Shown piece after piece: positions 54,293 through 64,000 of a DNA stretch of 64,000 nucleotides. Origin of the DNA: Lepas anatifera (taxonomy: Eukaryota > Arthropoda > Thecostraca > Lepadidae); NCBI GenBank assembly GCA_034440635.1, contig JAOTON010000333.1, forward strand, positions 1,054,001 through 1,118,000, in the 5' to 3' direction. The first letter of the stretch is position 1; each line of letters opens with the position of its first letter. The notes under the pieces were generated by a model. It made no database searches. It saw nothing but the letters and a program-made list of their open reading frames with translations, and had not been told where the DNA came from. A program made the position numbers and the translations under genes.

Positions 54293-54721
54293 CAGGGGCG
54301 AACGCAGACCCGAGTTTTTTTTTTTGGGGGGGGGGCAAACCTATGTCTGCCTCTCCTCCTGGGGGAGGGGGTGGGACGTGCAATTTGGGTGCTCGACAGA
54401 CCTAGTATAAGCTTCCTCTCCAAGTGTATGATCGCTATCGTAGGGGGTGTGGAGGGGAGCGAATATTTTTTTGCTCTACAGACGTAGTGTAAACACCTTA
54501 TTTCAGTGCTCGACAGACCTAGTTTAAGCCAGCTCTCCAAGTACATGATCGCTCTCCTAGGGTGGGGGGGAGGTTGGAAGCGAAGATTTTTTTCTATCTA
54601 CAGACCTAGTGTAAATACCTTTTTCAAAACTTTCCGGCGTTTGGGGGCCAAAAGATAGTTTGGCCCCCCTCCAGCGCTTTGGGGGAGGCTATGGCCGGCA
54701 TGGCCCCTGCTTCCGCCAATG
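54293..54721. mobile_element. hAT MITE, same family as 27449, 429 bp
   Basis: Ends are CAGGGGCGAACGCAG and CTGCTTCCGCCAATG. Flanks GTCTGCAC and GTCGTCAC match 6 of 8, so the duplication has decayed. Two internal segments around 'GACAGACCTAGT...TCTCCAAGT' (54396 and 54505) are a tandem duplication, explaining its greater length. Confidence 0.8.
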
Positions 54722-55089
54722 GTCGTCACTAGCAAGGCCCATCGTCAGCCCCATGCTTGCCGCAGTGATGTTGATTTATATACTTTTGTGCGGATTTCCC
54801 CTCCCCATTCCATAGCTCGAAGTCCAGAAGAACTTCTACAGTTAGAACTTCTACATCTCATAGAAAAAGTCCCCTCTCCAGCTGCATCAAAAGTCCCGAA
54901 CTCGGAGAAAAACTTGTACATGGTACCCGCGAACAGCGGATACTGCGTCACCAGTGGCAGATCAACACCGGTTGTTTGGGGAGGGGGCAACGGGGCCCAA
55001 TATCGCGAAAAACTGTACGTTTGAAGAAAAGCGGGCAAAAATCTTGGGGTACAAAATTATTTTTGACGCTTTCCCTGGATTCGCCAGCG
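54722..55089. mobile_element. Spacer with a CAGTGGC-type hAT MITE remnant
   Basis: CAGTGGCAGATCAACACCGG at 54953 and CCTGGATTCGCCAGCG ending about 55091 resemble the two ends of the MITE at 26011-26388, but no target duplication is visible. The 5' part (54722-54950) is unclassified. Confidence 0.5.
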
Positions 55090-56960
55090 CATGTGTAGTG
55101 GTTAACCCGGACATTGATCCGGGATCCTGAAACCCTCCTTGAATTTTTTAAATGTGAATTGTGTGCTTGATAACGTATGTGGCGTATCTTAGCTGTTATA
55201 TTCCGTTAGGATAACTCGGTTTCCACCATGCGGTGGATTTATGGACCTAAAGAAGTGCTCTGCCCAAAATAAGACTGATATATTGATATATTTTTGGTTA
55301 TTTTAGTTTTATGGTATTCCTATTGTGTTTTGCTGGGTCCGCGATGTGCTGGAGAAGGGCAGGCGTGCCTGACGTTTGTGACATATTCCGCGTTAAACGG
55401 TCACACTGTGGGACTAGCTGGCGCTGTGGACGGTACATCCCGTTGGGGGGTTTACTTCATGGCCTTGGTGGAGGATTAGAGATTGCCTGGATGTGACTGT
55501 GTATGGTTTTTTTTGGCCTGTTGAGCATCGTTAGGTGGTGGCTGAAAGCAGCTTACTACTGTGTCGGGTTTAATGTTACGGGGGCATTGGGCCGTGGGAA
55601 TGCCCCCCCCCGTGCCGGGAATTGGCCGTAAAAGACAGTCATGCTTAAAACTTAATAAAAAACTCACCTAACGAAATAAAACGAATACACCCGTTAATAA
55701 TAAGTTTGTTTTGTGTCCAACCGACACCAAAAATTGTATTAAAACTGCCATCGTGCCGTCTCCCATCGTGAAAAGAAAGCAGTAGTTGGGAAATCCGGCT
55801 AGTAGCCTCGACATTTAACTAACACACGCGGAATAGCCTAAACCAAAAATTGTTTTTATCCGACAGCCACCGCCCTAAACTGAATCTTCGGCTAACACTA
55901 GCAACGGGGGCGGGCGTGGCCAACGTGTGAATTATTCGTGGGGTGGCGTCGGGGTGCGGCGGGCGGGCGGTGCGGGGGGTGTGGCTGACGTTGGTGGGCG
56001 TGCGGGGACTTTAAACACCCGGCGGCGGGTTTTGTGGTAGTTGTGTATTTGTGTATATTGGTCTCTTGTGTATTGTAAACCCATTGCAGGGGGCGCCACG
56101 ACTAGCTTTGTGCTTTGGCCAATCCTGCCTTCTGTTGTGTTTGTGTGTATGAATAAGAATAAATAATATCTACATTCCGCGCGTCCGGGACTGTGATGCT
56201 CTTTTCGACGTGGTCGGTTGTTGTTGTTGTTGTATGTTTTGTTGTGTTGTTGTTATTTGAACATCCTTTAGGAGGCTTTTTATTTTCGTATTGGGTGCGC
56301 AGGGATAAAAGATAAAGAGTAAAATCCAGAAAACCTAAAGCAATAAAGAAAGGTGTCACATAAAACTATTTAAAACAGATGCACGTTGTGCGCTCGAGCT
56401 CGTTCGTGGATTAGGCGGGACACAGTGTAGTCAAGCGCGTCAGACTGGTTACTGGTGTGCCGGTGTGAATGCTTGTTTTTTATTGTGTTGGTGTTGTATT
56501 TGTGGATCGTTTTTTTTTGTGAGTTGTAGGGCCGGGGTCCTGCACGATCCTATTTCTGTTCGGAAGGGCATGCTTTGTGCCGAAACTTTTATTTTTTGGC
56601 TTGGTTTTGGTATTGGTGTGCACTATCAAATAAAACATTGATTGGTTTTCTTGGCTAGTCATACTACATAACTTGGCTTTGAAATACTTCTTATGTTACA
56701 TTTGCATCGGGTGGTGACACCCGGGTCATTGTAATCTTGCTGCGTCTGGTTCTTTCGTCGATGTGTTCGTTTGGGTCGTTAAAAATTTTTTATTTTCGAC
56801 TCGCTCACGAACTGCACGGTGTGACTGTGAGCGTGCCAGGTTATCTCGTCTGCGAGGGCCGGTTTTGTTGTGTTTGAAATTTGGTGGTAAATATGTAAAC
56901 ACGTGTGTGTTGTTATCTTAATGTTTATTACTATCCGCTTTCGTATTTTTGTGTTGAAAA
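55090..56960. mobile_element. Second copy of the 1451-3704 hAT element, eroded
   Basis: Collinear with the first copy in the same orientation: GATAACGTATGTGGCGTAT (55168 against 1578), AATAATAAGTTTGTT (55695 against 2390), GATGCACGTTGTGCGCTC (56378 against 2858), GGATTAGGCGGGACACAGTG (56410 against 2890). Almost every 5-10 bases a 1-4-nt deletion is present, and a GT/GC-rich insert of about 300 bp lies at 55883-56190. No coding frame survives. Confidence 0.75.
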
Positions 56961-58999
56961 TATGAAAATAACCCACTCCCCCCCTATCAATGTAGCAATC
57001 GTTGATTTTCACTTCATCATTCAAGATGAAGAGACAATCAGTGAAGGGAAAGCAAACGAAATGTGGGAGCACCACTCACCAGTAATACACTTAATCATGC
57101 ACACAAATTTCCTGTAGTCCACTGCATGAATAAGACCGATTTTAATGTGAACCAGTGACTTGTGTTCTTCTTCGGCACTGTTTAAATTTCGGAGTTTCAA
57201 GGACCTTACCATCGGTGGATCCAAACGATTTAGTTCAAGGAAGGGTAATAGGATACAATATTAAAAGGCGTAGTGCTTCAATTTTTTTAAATAAAAAACT
57301 CGGACAGATTTCGAGGCCACTTGCTCCTCCTCTTGATGAAACCCTCGTGTTCATAATTTGCATTTTCTTCTTTTCCTTTAGACATTCCACTGGGAGGGAA
57401 TTAATTGGCACTGCTTAGAGAATTTATACATGCCCGTTTGCCGTCCGGAGGAGGAGAAAGGAAACGCTGCGCGACAGACGCCCACCTCTGGCGTGTAAAC
57501 CACCTCCCAGCAACCGTCAGTGAGAAAATTACGAGAGAAAAATTACGAGAAAATTACGCCGATTAGAGAAACAGAAGAGCGCGACTGTCCACCCAGAGCG
57601 GTGTGATTGCACCTCTGCGCGAGGAAGGCTCGCACCACAAGCCTGCTAATGGTCTCGCTGACGCGGGAGACATATGAACTACGTTGTCGGTGCGCCCTAA
57701 AGTCCCAAATATGATGTTGGTGACGGCCTCGCTGACTGCCTCAGCAGCATTCCCGCTGACTGGACGTTCACTGCTCTGTCCCCTTCAGCAGCTGGAGAGC
57801 TCATTCCTCTCGACGCCGAGCCAGGTCCAACTGCCCCCCCCCCACCCTGCTTGCCGCCTCCTCAAGGTGCCGGGCGACGCGAGCGAGCTGTTCGGAGCTC
57901 TCCCAGCTCAAAAAGCTCCACGATCGGCAATGGTGATAGGTGTCTATAGAGAAGCCCCAGACCATGTATGTTCAAGACTGCACCAGCCCTGCTGCACATC
58001 TTAAGCCGGACCAGCACGTATGTGGCTCATCACTCGCGATTACCTTTACAGGTTTGGGAAATGTTCAGTCTGCTTTATTTTGTGTGTATGATTTTGGTAT
58101 GACCGTAACTGTTATAGGTTCTGCTTTTGGCCCCAGCGCCCCGGTGCCGGTACATGATTTTTATCCCGGCCGGAACATTGCCGATATCAGGTGCGTATGT
58201 GTCGGGGTTTTGCCAGGATTGCAGATTGTCGGGCTACGCTGGTTGGTGTATTAAATTTTGGCTGATTTGCTGCTTAAGTATCATGCTTACATTAGCTATA
58301 AACGCAACTTTATAACATTTTACGGGATTAGCTAGTCATGTGGTTTTTCGAGTGCACCAGTCTGCGAATGTTATATAGCGCCCGCGAAGTCCAAATAATA
58401 CGTCGAAAATGGGTTTAAAGGCACCGATTAATTCCATCATTGATGCATCACATTCAGACCAAGCTTGTACTTGCATCAGTGGCCCTTCTCTATTTCTCCG
58501 ATATCATATACAGGCTCGGAACTTGTTTCCAAGATCAGTCGTCGACACAGTCGGTCGTCTAGATCCACTGCTTGGCCTCGAGCCTGTAAAATCGCCTGTT
58601 TGTTCAGGACCAGTGCCGGAACCTAAATTTTTATCGGACGAGTTACTGGCTGGATAATCCTGTAGGTTTGCTGGGGCCAGAGCTGGTACCAGTAACAGAA
58701 ATTTTATAGAGCCAGATAGTTGATAGGTTTTTAATATATAATGTGAGCAGCTAGAAAAGTCGTTTTCGGTTAGATACCATGAATTAAAAAGTATAAGACA
58801 CGATTTGATATCTTTACATAATTCAGGTTTTACTGTTGTTTCGTATCGAATATGGCCTGTAGCCATTGGTTTCCAAGAATTTGTATTGCTACCCTGACCT
58901 TGAACTGATATGAGCTGTGAAGGCCATTATACCTTTTATAGAGGTTATTGTAACAGAAGACTCTAGCCCTTTAACACTGCTAGATAGATATCACACCTA
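56961..58999. other. Unclassified region with short open frames
   Basis: Short frames occur on both strands (57684-58004 plus, 57940-58254 plus, 58504-58866 minus), none with a domain I recognise. A direct repeat GAAAATTACGAGA occurs at 57522-57555. Host exons cannot be excluded, but no splice pattern supports one. Confidence 0.35.
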
Positions 59000-59007
59000 T
59001 GGCTTAC

Positions 59008-59273
59008 CAGGGGCGTAGCCAAGATTTCGCTCAGGGGGCCCGAAAAGGGCCCCTGCGACAGTACCAAAAGGGCCCTGATGGGTAAAAAGGCCCTGTTTGT
59101 TACAGGATAGTGCTGAAGAGGGCTTAAGAGGGTCTGATATGAAATTTCAAATTTGGCCACAGATTATAGTGCGGGCGAGCCGCGCTTCGCGTGGCCCGTG
59201 TTCTCAGGGGGGCCCTTCGGGCCCTCGAGGGGGGCAGCTGTCCTTGCGGCCCCCTCCCTTGGTTACGCCCCTG
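59008..59273. mobile_element. hAT MITE, CGTAGCC type, 266 bp
   Basis: Ends are CAGGGGCGTAGCCAAG and CTTGGTTACGCCCCTG, nearly perfect inverted repeats. The 8-bp duplication TGGCTTAC is exact (59000-59007, 59274-59281). GGGCCC-rich arms fold back. It is related to 31599-31784. Confidence 0.95.
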
Positions 59274-59459
59274 TGGCTTACAGACCTCTCCCCTCCTTAT
59301 GATTTCGAAAAAATGCGCACCTTTGGCTGGGGAAGTTCTTTTATTAGACTTGACCAAATGTTGGAATATGATATAATGCCTGATGATATGACTGGCCCTT
59401 GGTTTTCTCCAGGTCTCAACGGTGAGCGAGCTCGCCGCGCCTATGGTAGCTGGCCTTAG
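59274..59459 (+). other. Exon-like stretch beside the MITE
   Basis: One frame reads DLSPPYDFEKMRTFGWGSSF then IRLDQMLEYDIMPDDMTGPW, an unusually protein-like composition, and remains open to 59459. A candidate donor (CAACG/GTGAGC) lies at about 59422. Removing the MITE and one duplication leaves the frame open for a few codons upstream only. I do not recognise a family. It may be a host exon or chance. Confidence 0.2.
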
Positions 59460-61005
59460 CGTCCCTTCGAGTGATGCATGTGTGAGAGTCTTGCCAATGA
59501 ACCGGGAAAGACATCCGCATTCCGCATGCTTGTGAGCTGTTATAACGTGTGAGCCGGGAAAGAAACCGGGCACTCATGCATAGATAATAATGCAAACAAC
59601 GCCAATTTTCGCAGCTGCTTCAAACACGGTTCAGCAAGGCACAAACAGGAAGCTTAGAGGTCGAAGTACTCGATCGTTCGCATCGGGAGTAAACACACGT
59701 CACATAATTCACAGAATACTTTAAGGGATGATACAACGTAAATAATCTGACATTCTTCCCCTGGTTGTGGCGGGCATGTGTTCGCAGACGGCAGGGCTTG
59801 AGTCAATGTTCAGATTTAGATAAGCATGCATCATGGCATACGGTGAGCTTGATTTTTTACGTTCAGTTCGACGTGAAGGGTGCAGATCTGTCCGTCTCCT
59901 CTTTTATACCACTCTTTTTCTGAAATACCTCTTAATTGGAGGGCATCAAGAATCTGGTCTTGGAAAGAGAAGTGAGCTTATGGTAAAACAATTTCCCACA
60001 AAATATTTTGTTTTGAAATGTTTAAGAAAATGCTTAAGAGAAGATGTTTTAATGTTAAATTGTCGATAGAACTTCGTCAGCACAGTCAGAATATAGTTTC
60101 TCATGTTAAAGGGAGATACGCGAAAGACAAAATTTTTTGTGTTCATAATATTTTGAAAAATATTGATCACGAAACTGTCAATTTTTTTGTATCTCCAGCA
60201 AAATTTTTGGAGGCCTCTCAACTATTATTGAAATATGTAAACAATACCGATAATAGGCTGGAACCTGCTCATCATCTCTTAGTTTTCTAAGGCTATTTAA
60301 TGTTTAAAATTAATTATTTTTGTAATAAAAATGTCTGTTCTCTTGCATTTGTATTTCAATTAATTATAAATAGCCTCTAAAAACTACAAAATGAATCAGT
60401 CTGCCCTAAAAATGGATCATAAAATAATTACTCAAGTCTTCAGTCGCTTCATACTTCGGGTCTTCAGTCATTTTGTACAAAATTCCCAAGATGACGAAAC
60501 TTTTGCGTCAGATAGGTCACGTGGCCCCATTATAAGAATTACTAGGCTTCTGATGGGTCAGTTGGGATTTTTAATCCCTTATTTCTATTTTAAAAGTTTT
60601 GGAATGTAGCTTTCTTAAAATGATTTTTGTATGTAATTGTTCCAAAGTTCTACATCACTGCTTAGGACAGATATTACCTAATTCATAGAGAAATTAACGG
60701 TCATAGCCGATACTACGTCATTTAACCGATAGTGAGAATTATCGATAAGTTATCTAGACATGTTGACTTTGAGAGTGATTTAAGTCATTTGCAGGCCGAA
60801 TTCGCAAAAATGAGAATAGGACTTCAGACACAACATTTTGTGACCTTTTGATCTAGCCCATAAAATTGTTTTCCGCGTATCTCCCTTTAATTGGTTGTGT
60901 ACTGAAGAACAAAAGCACAAAGTATCCGTTTTTATTTCTCGATATCATAGCTATGGAAAGTTGGGAAACAAAATTTAATAAACAAAATTCTGCTCAACAA
61001 ATGGT
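59460..61005. other. Unclassified AT-rich region
   Basis: Frames of 70-90 codons (59833-60069, 60018-60290) have no recognisable domain. No repeat family was identified. Confidence 0.35.
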
Positions 61006-61009
61006 TTAA

Positions 61010-61440
61010 CCCGCGCCCCACCGGGGGTCCGGCGCCACCTTCGCCCCACCGGGACCATCGATGGCCCCCTCTAAACTCCGAAAATATGGGGATTAGCGTA
61101 AATCTGCAAAGTGCATTAGAAAGCTCGCGTGAATTCAGTACGAAATTACGTACATGTTTAAGCGCTCAGGTTAGTGGTTTGAACTCTACAGGTCAAGTTA
61201 GGTCACGATAGGCTATTTTCACTCAAATATGCAATGCTTAACAAAACTGGACATAACTCTTATGCCATTACAGCTATTGAGATCTAGTAAACTACATTTA
61301 ATAGGAAAATGCCAGACCCTTTTCCGCTATGAAAAACGTAATGACCTCCCGCCAGTGGTTTGACCTTCAGAGGTCACCTCGGGACCTCACATGACCTGTG
61401 GTCACTAAAGGATTGCATCAACAAGGATACCAAAAACAAG
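61010..61440. mobile_element. TTAA family B element, truncated
   Basis: After TTAA (61006-61009) comes CCCGCGCCCCACCGGGGG, and about 430 bp match the next copy at 61501, including GCAAAGTGCATTAGAAAGCT and AGGTCA-rich blocks. The right end is missing. Confidence 0.8.
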
Positions 61441-61500
61441 GAATGGACATCGGGACCAAGATAACTACCCCGGTCTGCAACCTGGATTAACCCGCGCCCC

Positions 61501-62509
61501 ATCGGGGGTCCAGCGCCACCTTCGCCCCACCGGGGGCATCGATGGCCCCTCTAACTCCGAAAATATGCGTGTTAGCGAAAATCTGCAAAGTGCATTAGAA
61601 AGCTCGCGTGACTGCAGTAAGAAATTACTGGCATGTTTAAGCGCTCAGGTCAATGGTTTGACCTCCAGAGGTCAAGTTAGGTCAAGATCGGCTATTTTCA
61701 CTCAAATATGCAATGCTAAAGCAAACTAAGCATAACTCTTATGCCATTAGAGCTATTGAGGTCTGGTGGAGTACATTGGATAGAAAAATGCCAGACCTTT
61801 TTCCGTTATGCGGAACGTAATGACCTACGGCCAGTGGTTTGACCTCCAGAGGTCACCTCGTGACCTAATATGACCCGAGGTCATGAAAGGTCAGAAAGTG
61901 ACCTTGCCGTATCTCCAATGAACGCCAGTGCCGAGACATACACGATGGTGTTTGATTCAGCGCTCTAGCTTAATTTAGTCAAATGTTATCGTCAAAATAC
62001 TATTTTTGACCCCTGGTGACCTTGGATGACCTCAGAGAGGTCAAAGGGCAAATATGGCCCCTGGGATCCGTAAAACGGTGTCAAAGAACGCTTTTCTGAG
62101 CAAGCCAAGCATTTGCAATAGTTTTTGTGACTTTTAGATCATAAGACAGCTTTTCCCCATGCTTTTTCAATGGTAGAGATCACCTCGTGACCTGACCTCA
62201 GGTCACGAAATCGAAAAAATCCCAGATATACACTTTGTAGACCCTGCAGGGGTCATGCAGTGTAGGAAGTTTCAAATTGATCGAATTCGAAATGTAGCTG
62301 TTATAGAGCCGAAAAGTTGAAGTGAGGCGACCTTGGTTGACCTCGCTTGGTGACCTGACCTTGGGTGACCCGGGGTAAAAATTTTTAGGGGTGCTGGGGA
62401 AATCATGGGGTGAGAAGTAGAGCCCTAAACCGCGGTGTTGCACCTCGTCGTTTTTCTACTATCCCGGAAAAAGCTTAGGGGGCCATCGATGGCCCCGGTG
62501 GGGCGAGAG
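61501..62509. mobile_element. TTAA family B element, complete, 1009 bp
   Basis: TTAA at 61497-61500 and 62510-62513. Ends are CCCGCGCCCCATCGGGGG and CCGGTGGGGCGAGAG. Just inside both ends is ATCGATGGCCCC or its complement. The block TGACCTCCAGAGGTCA (everted half-sites, 4-nt spacing) occurs near 61658 and 61840. It is non-coding. Confidence 0.9.
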
Positions 62510-62513
62510 TTAA

Positions 62514-63353
62514 CACGCGCATTGACGGGGGTGGGTACCCGCCCCCTCGGGTTATTCGGAGACAGTAGAAAAACGGCGGCGCGTAGCGCCGCCGTACTTG
62601 GTTTACCTTTTTCCTCATCATTTTTACAACTTCTGTGAAAATTTTAAGGTTAGGTCATCTCAGGTCAGGTCACCAGTACAGGTCAAGTGACCCGACCTCA
62701 AAAAAAGTTTAAGATAGTATAAGTCGGAGCAGGGTGAATTTATCCCATTGAAACTCATATCACATAATGGACCCACCGAGTTCTCTAAAACATGTTCCGG
62801 TATTTTTGATATCAATGACCTAAAGGTCAGGTACGATGCATGACCTCTCCATTGGAAATACATGGGAAAAATGGCTTTTACGGAATAACTCAGTAACGGA
62901 TGGCGATAGAGCATTTATTGTAGCTACATTAGACTCGCCTGGGCTTTGCGGTTCTAATGATATGTATTTTATATAATTTGACCCTAACCTGACCTCAGGT
63001 CAGGTCAAATCCTTGATTTGACCTAGCAAGGTCAAATTATATATCATCGATTCGGCTTGCTGCGAGGATTCATATAGTTCAAGTCGTTTTGCTCTATCTT
63101 TATTTGTTCAGATGTAATGGCCGAAAAACTGAATTTAAATGTTATCCCTATGACGGGCATGTTTTGACCTCTCGTGACCTTAAATGTGACCTGACAAAAA
63201 AATGGTTCAAATGTTTTTGATGGAGAAGTGGATGGGCAGCCCAACACCGTTTACCGTTTTTCGCTACCTACCGTGCTTCTCGAGATCTTAGGGGGTGGGT
63301 ACCCGCCTCCCCCGTCAATGCGAAGGTGGCTCAGACCCCCGTCAATGCGCGTG
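62514..63353. mobile_element. TTAA family A element, complete, 840 bp
   Basis: TTAA at 62510-62513 (shared with the preceding family B element) and 63354-63357. Ends CACGCGCATTGACGGGGG and CCCCCGTCAATGCGCGTG are perfect 18-bp inverted repeats. The hairpin CGGCGGCGC-GTA-GCGCCGCCG is at 62574-62594. By hand count there are 15 AGGTCA/TGACCT half-sites. It is non-coding and is the reference copy of the family here. Confidence 0.95.
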
Positions 63354-63357
63354 TTAA

Positions 63358-64000
63358 AGTAGCTTCTCTCAGCTAAGATGTCCAGAGCGCTTCCTTACTT
63401 CGGTACGCTATCAGCTAACGTGCGAAATGGTATTCAGAATGTGGTGACGAAGTTTTACCCATATTTGAAACCTTTAACGGTTCTGTGAAATAAAATTGTC
63501 GTGAGCCTTTCTCTTTAATTTTATGGACAATATTCTGGATGATTTTCGCTCTGCTGTAGCATATAAGTATAATATATAGATAGAAATTATATATATATAT
63601 ATTAATATATATATATTATATATATATAAGCATATAAGTATGGCCGAACCTAATGTGAGACGTCTTACGTTGGTTTAACCCGCCTGCAATTGATCAGACG
63701 AATCACTAAATATGTTTGATGTAGGTCTCTGAAACCCTTTTATTATTCATTGAAATGATCAGGACAGCTTCTCTGAAAATGTGAATGCAATAGCTTAAAC
63801 AAGGGCAGCTCTATGTCTTAGAGAGTTTCGGATCCTATACTCTGTTTGTGTGTTTGTTTTTAAGGGGGGCTTACTGTCACACCAAGTATAATGGTTATAT
63901 GGCAACGAGGGGGAAAGGGAACTAACTGGGCTGGAGCTAGGGCGCCTAATCCTGCCTCTGAGTGGGCTCGATCACGCGACCCTTTGCTCGCTGAATATTC
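63358..64000. other. Unclassified spacer with AT microsatellite
   Basis: An AT-repeat tract occupies about 63575-63630. Nothing else was recognised to the window end. Confidence 0.45.

Noticed and set aside
1..64000. One window-wide palindrome centred near 27.5 kb
   Set aside because: The SLC22 pair would fit, but the hAT copies (1451 and 55090) are in the same orientation and nothing between 7 and 48 kb pairs across such a centre.

Overview
The window looks like repeat-rich, low-gene-density nuclear DNA of an animal, most likely an invertebrate and plausibly an arthropod; this is inferred from content, not from a species marker. It holds one recognisable host-type gene family (SLC22 organic-ion transporters), Penelope-like retroelements (PLEs) with GIY-YIG endonucleases, tRNA-derived SINEs, hAT elements with 8-bp target duplications, and many non-autonomous elements flanked by TTAA. 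No prokaryotic operon, rRNA or bona fide tRNA gene was seen.

Layout. 1-441: minus-strand SINE. 1451-3704: a 2.25-kb hAT element with a decayed transposase end; a second, heavily eroded copy lies at about 55.1-56.96 kb. 4.37-6.64 kb: SLC22 copy on the minus strand, broken by a G-run frameshift and a lost stop. 7065-9985: another hAT-type element containing a smaller inverted-repeat element. 10-18 kb: SINEs, a minisatellite, TTAA-element fragments and a LINE remnant. 18.5-21.8 kb: a PLE fragment lying in an inverted repeat, one arm carrying a TTAA element and the other the empty site. 21.8-30.3 kb: TTAA elements, several hAT MITEs and a second minisatellite. 33.69-39.60 kb: two nearly identical PLE copies, head to head, bracketed by a short direct repeat. 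40.4-48.0 kb: a series of inverted repeats holding a duplicated unknown ORF, a decayed retrotransposon gag, and a minisatellite at the centre of the largest palindrome. 48.2-50.5 kb: the intact, intronless SLC22 copy on the plus strand. 50.5-64 kb: SINE, MITEs, the second hAT copy, an exon-like stretch split by a hAT MITE, and a TTAA-B-TTAA-A-TTAA tandem.

How it fits together. The SLC22 copy at 48.5 kb is the only convincing intact protein gene. Nearly everything else is mobile DNA, much of it nested, so relative ages can be read: empty/filled site pairs, exact target duplications and nested insertions give direct evidence of transposition. Three points stand out: hammerhead-ribozyme-like motifs in both PLE families; a superfamily of TTAA-flanked elements with GC-rich terminal hairpins and very dense AGGTCA half-sites; and the frequency of inverted duplications. 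Several right-hand repeat copies show an excess of tiny deletions, so assembly error must be excluded before those copies are interpreted biologically.
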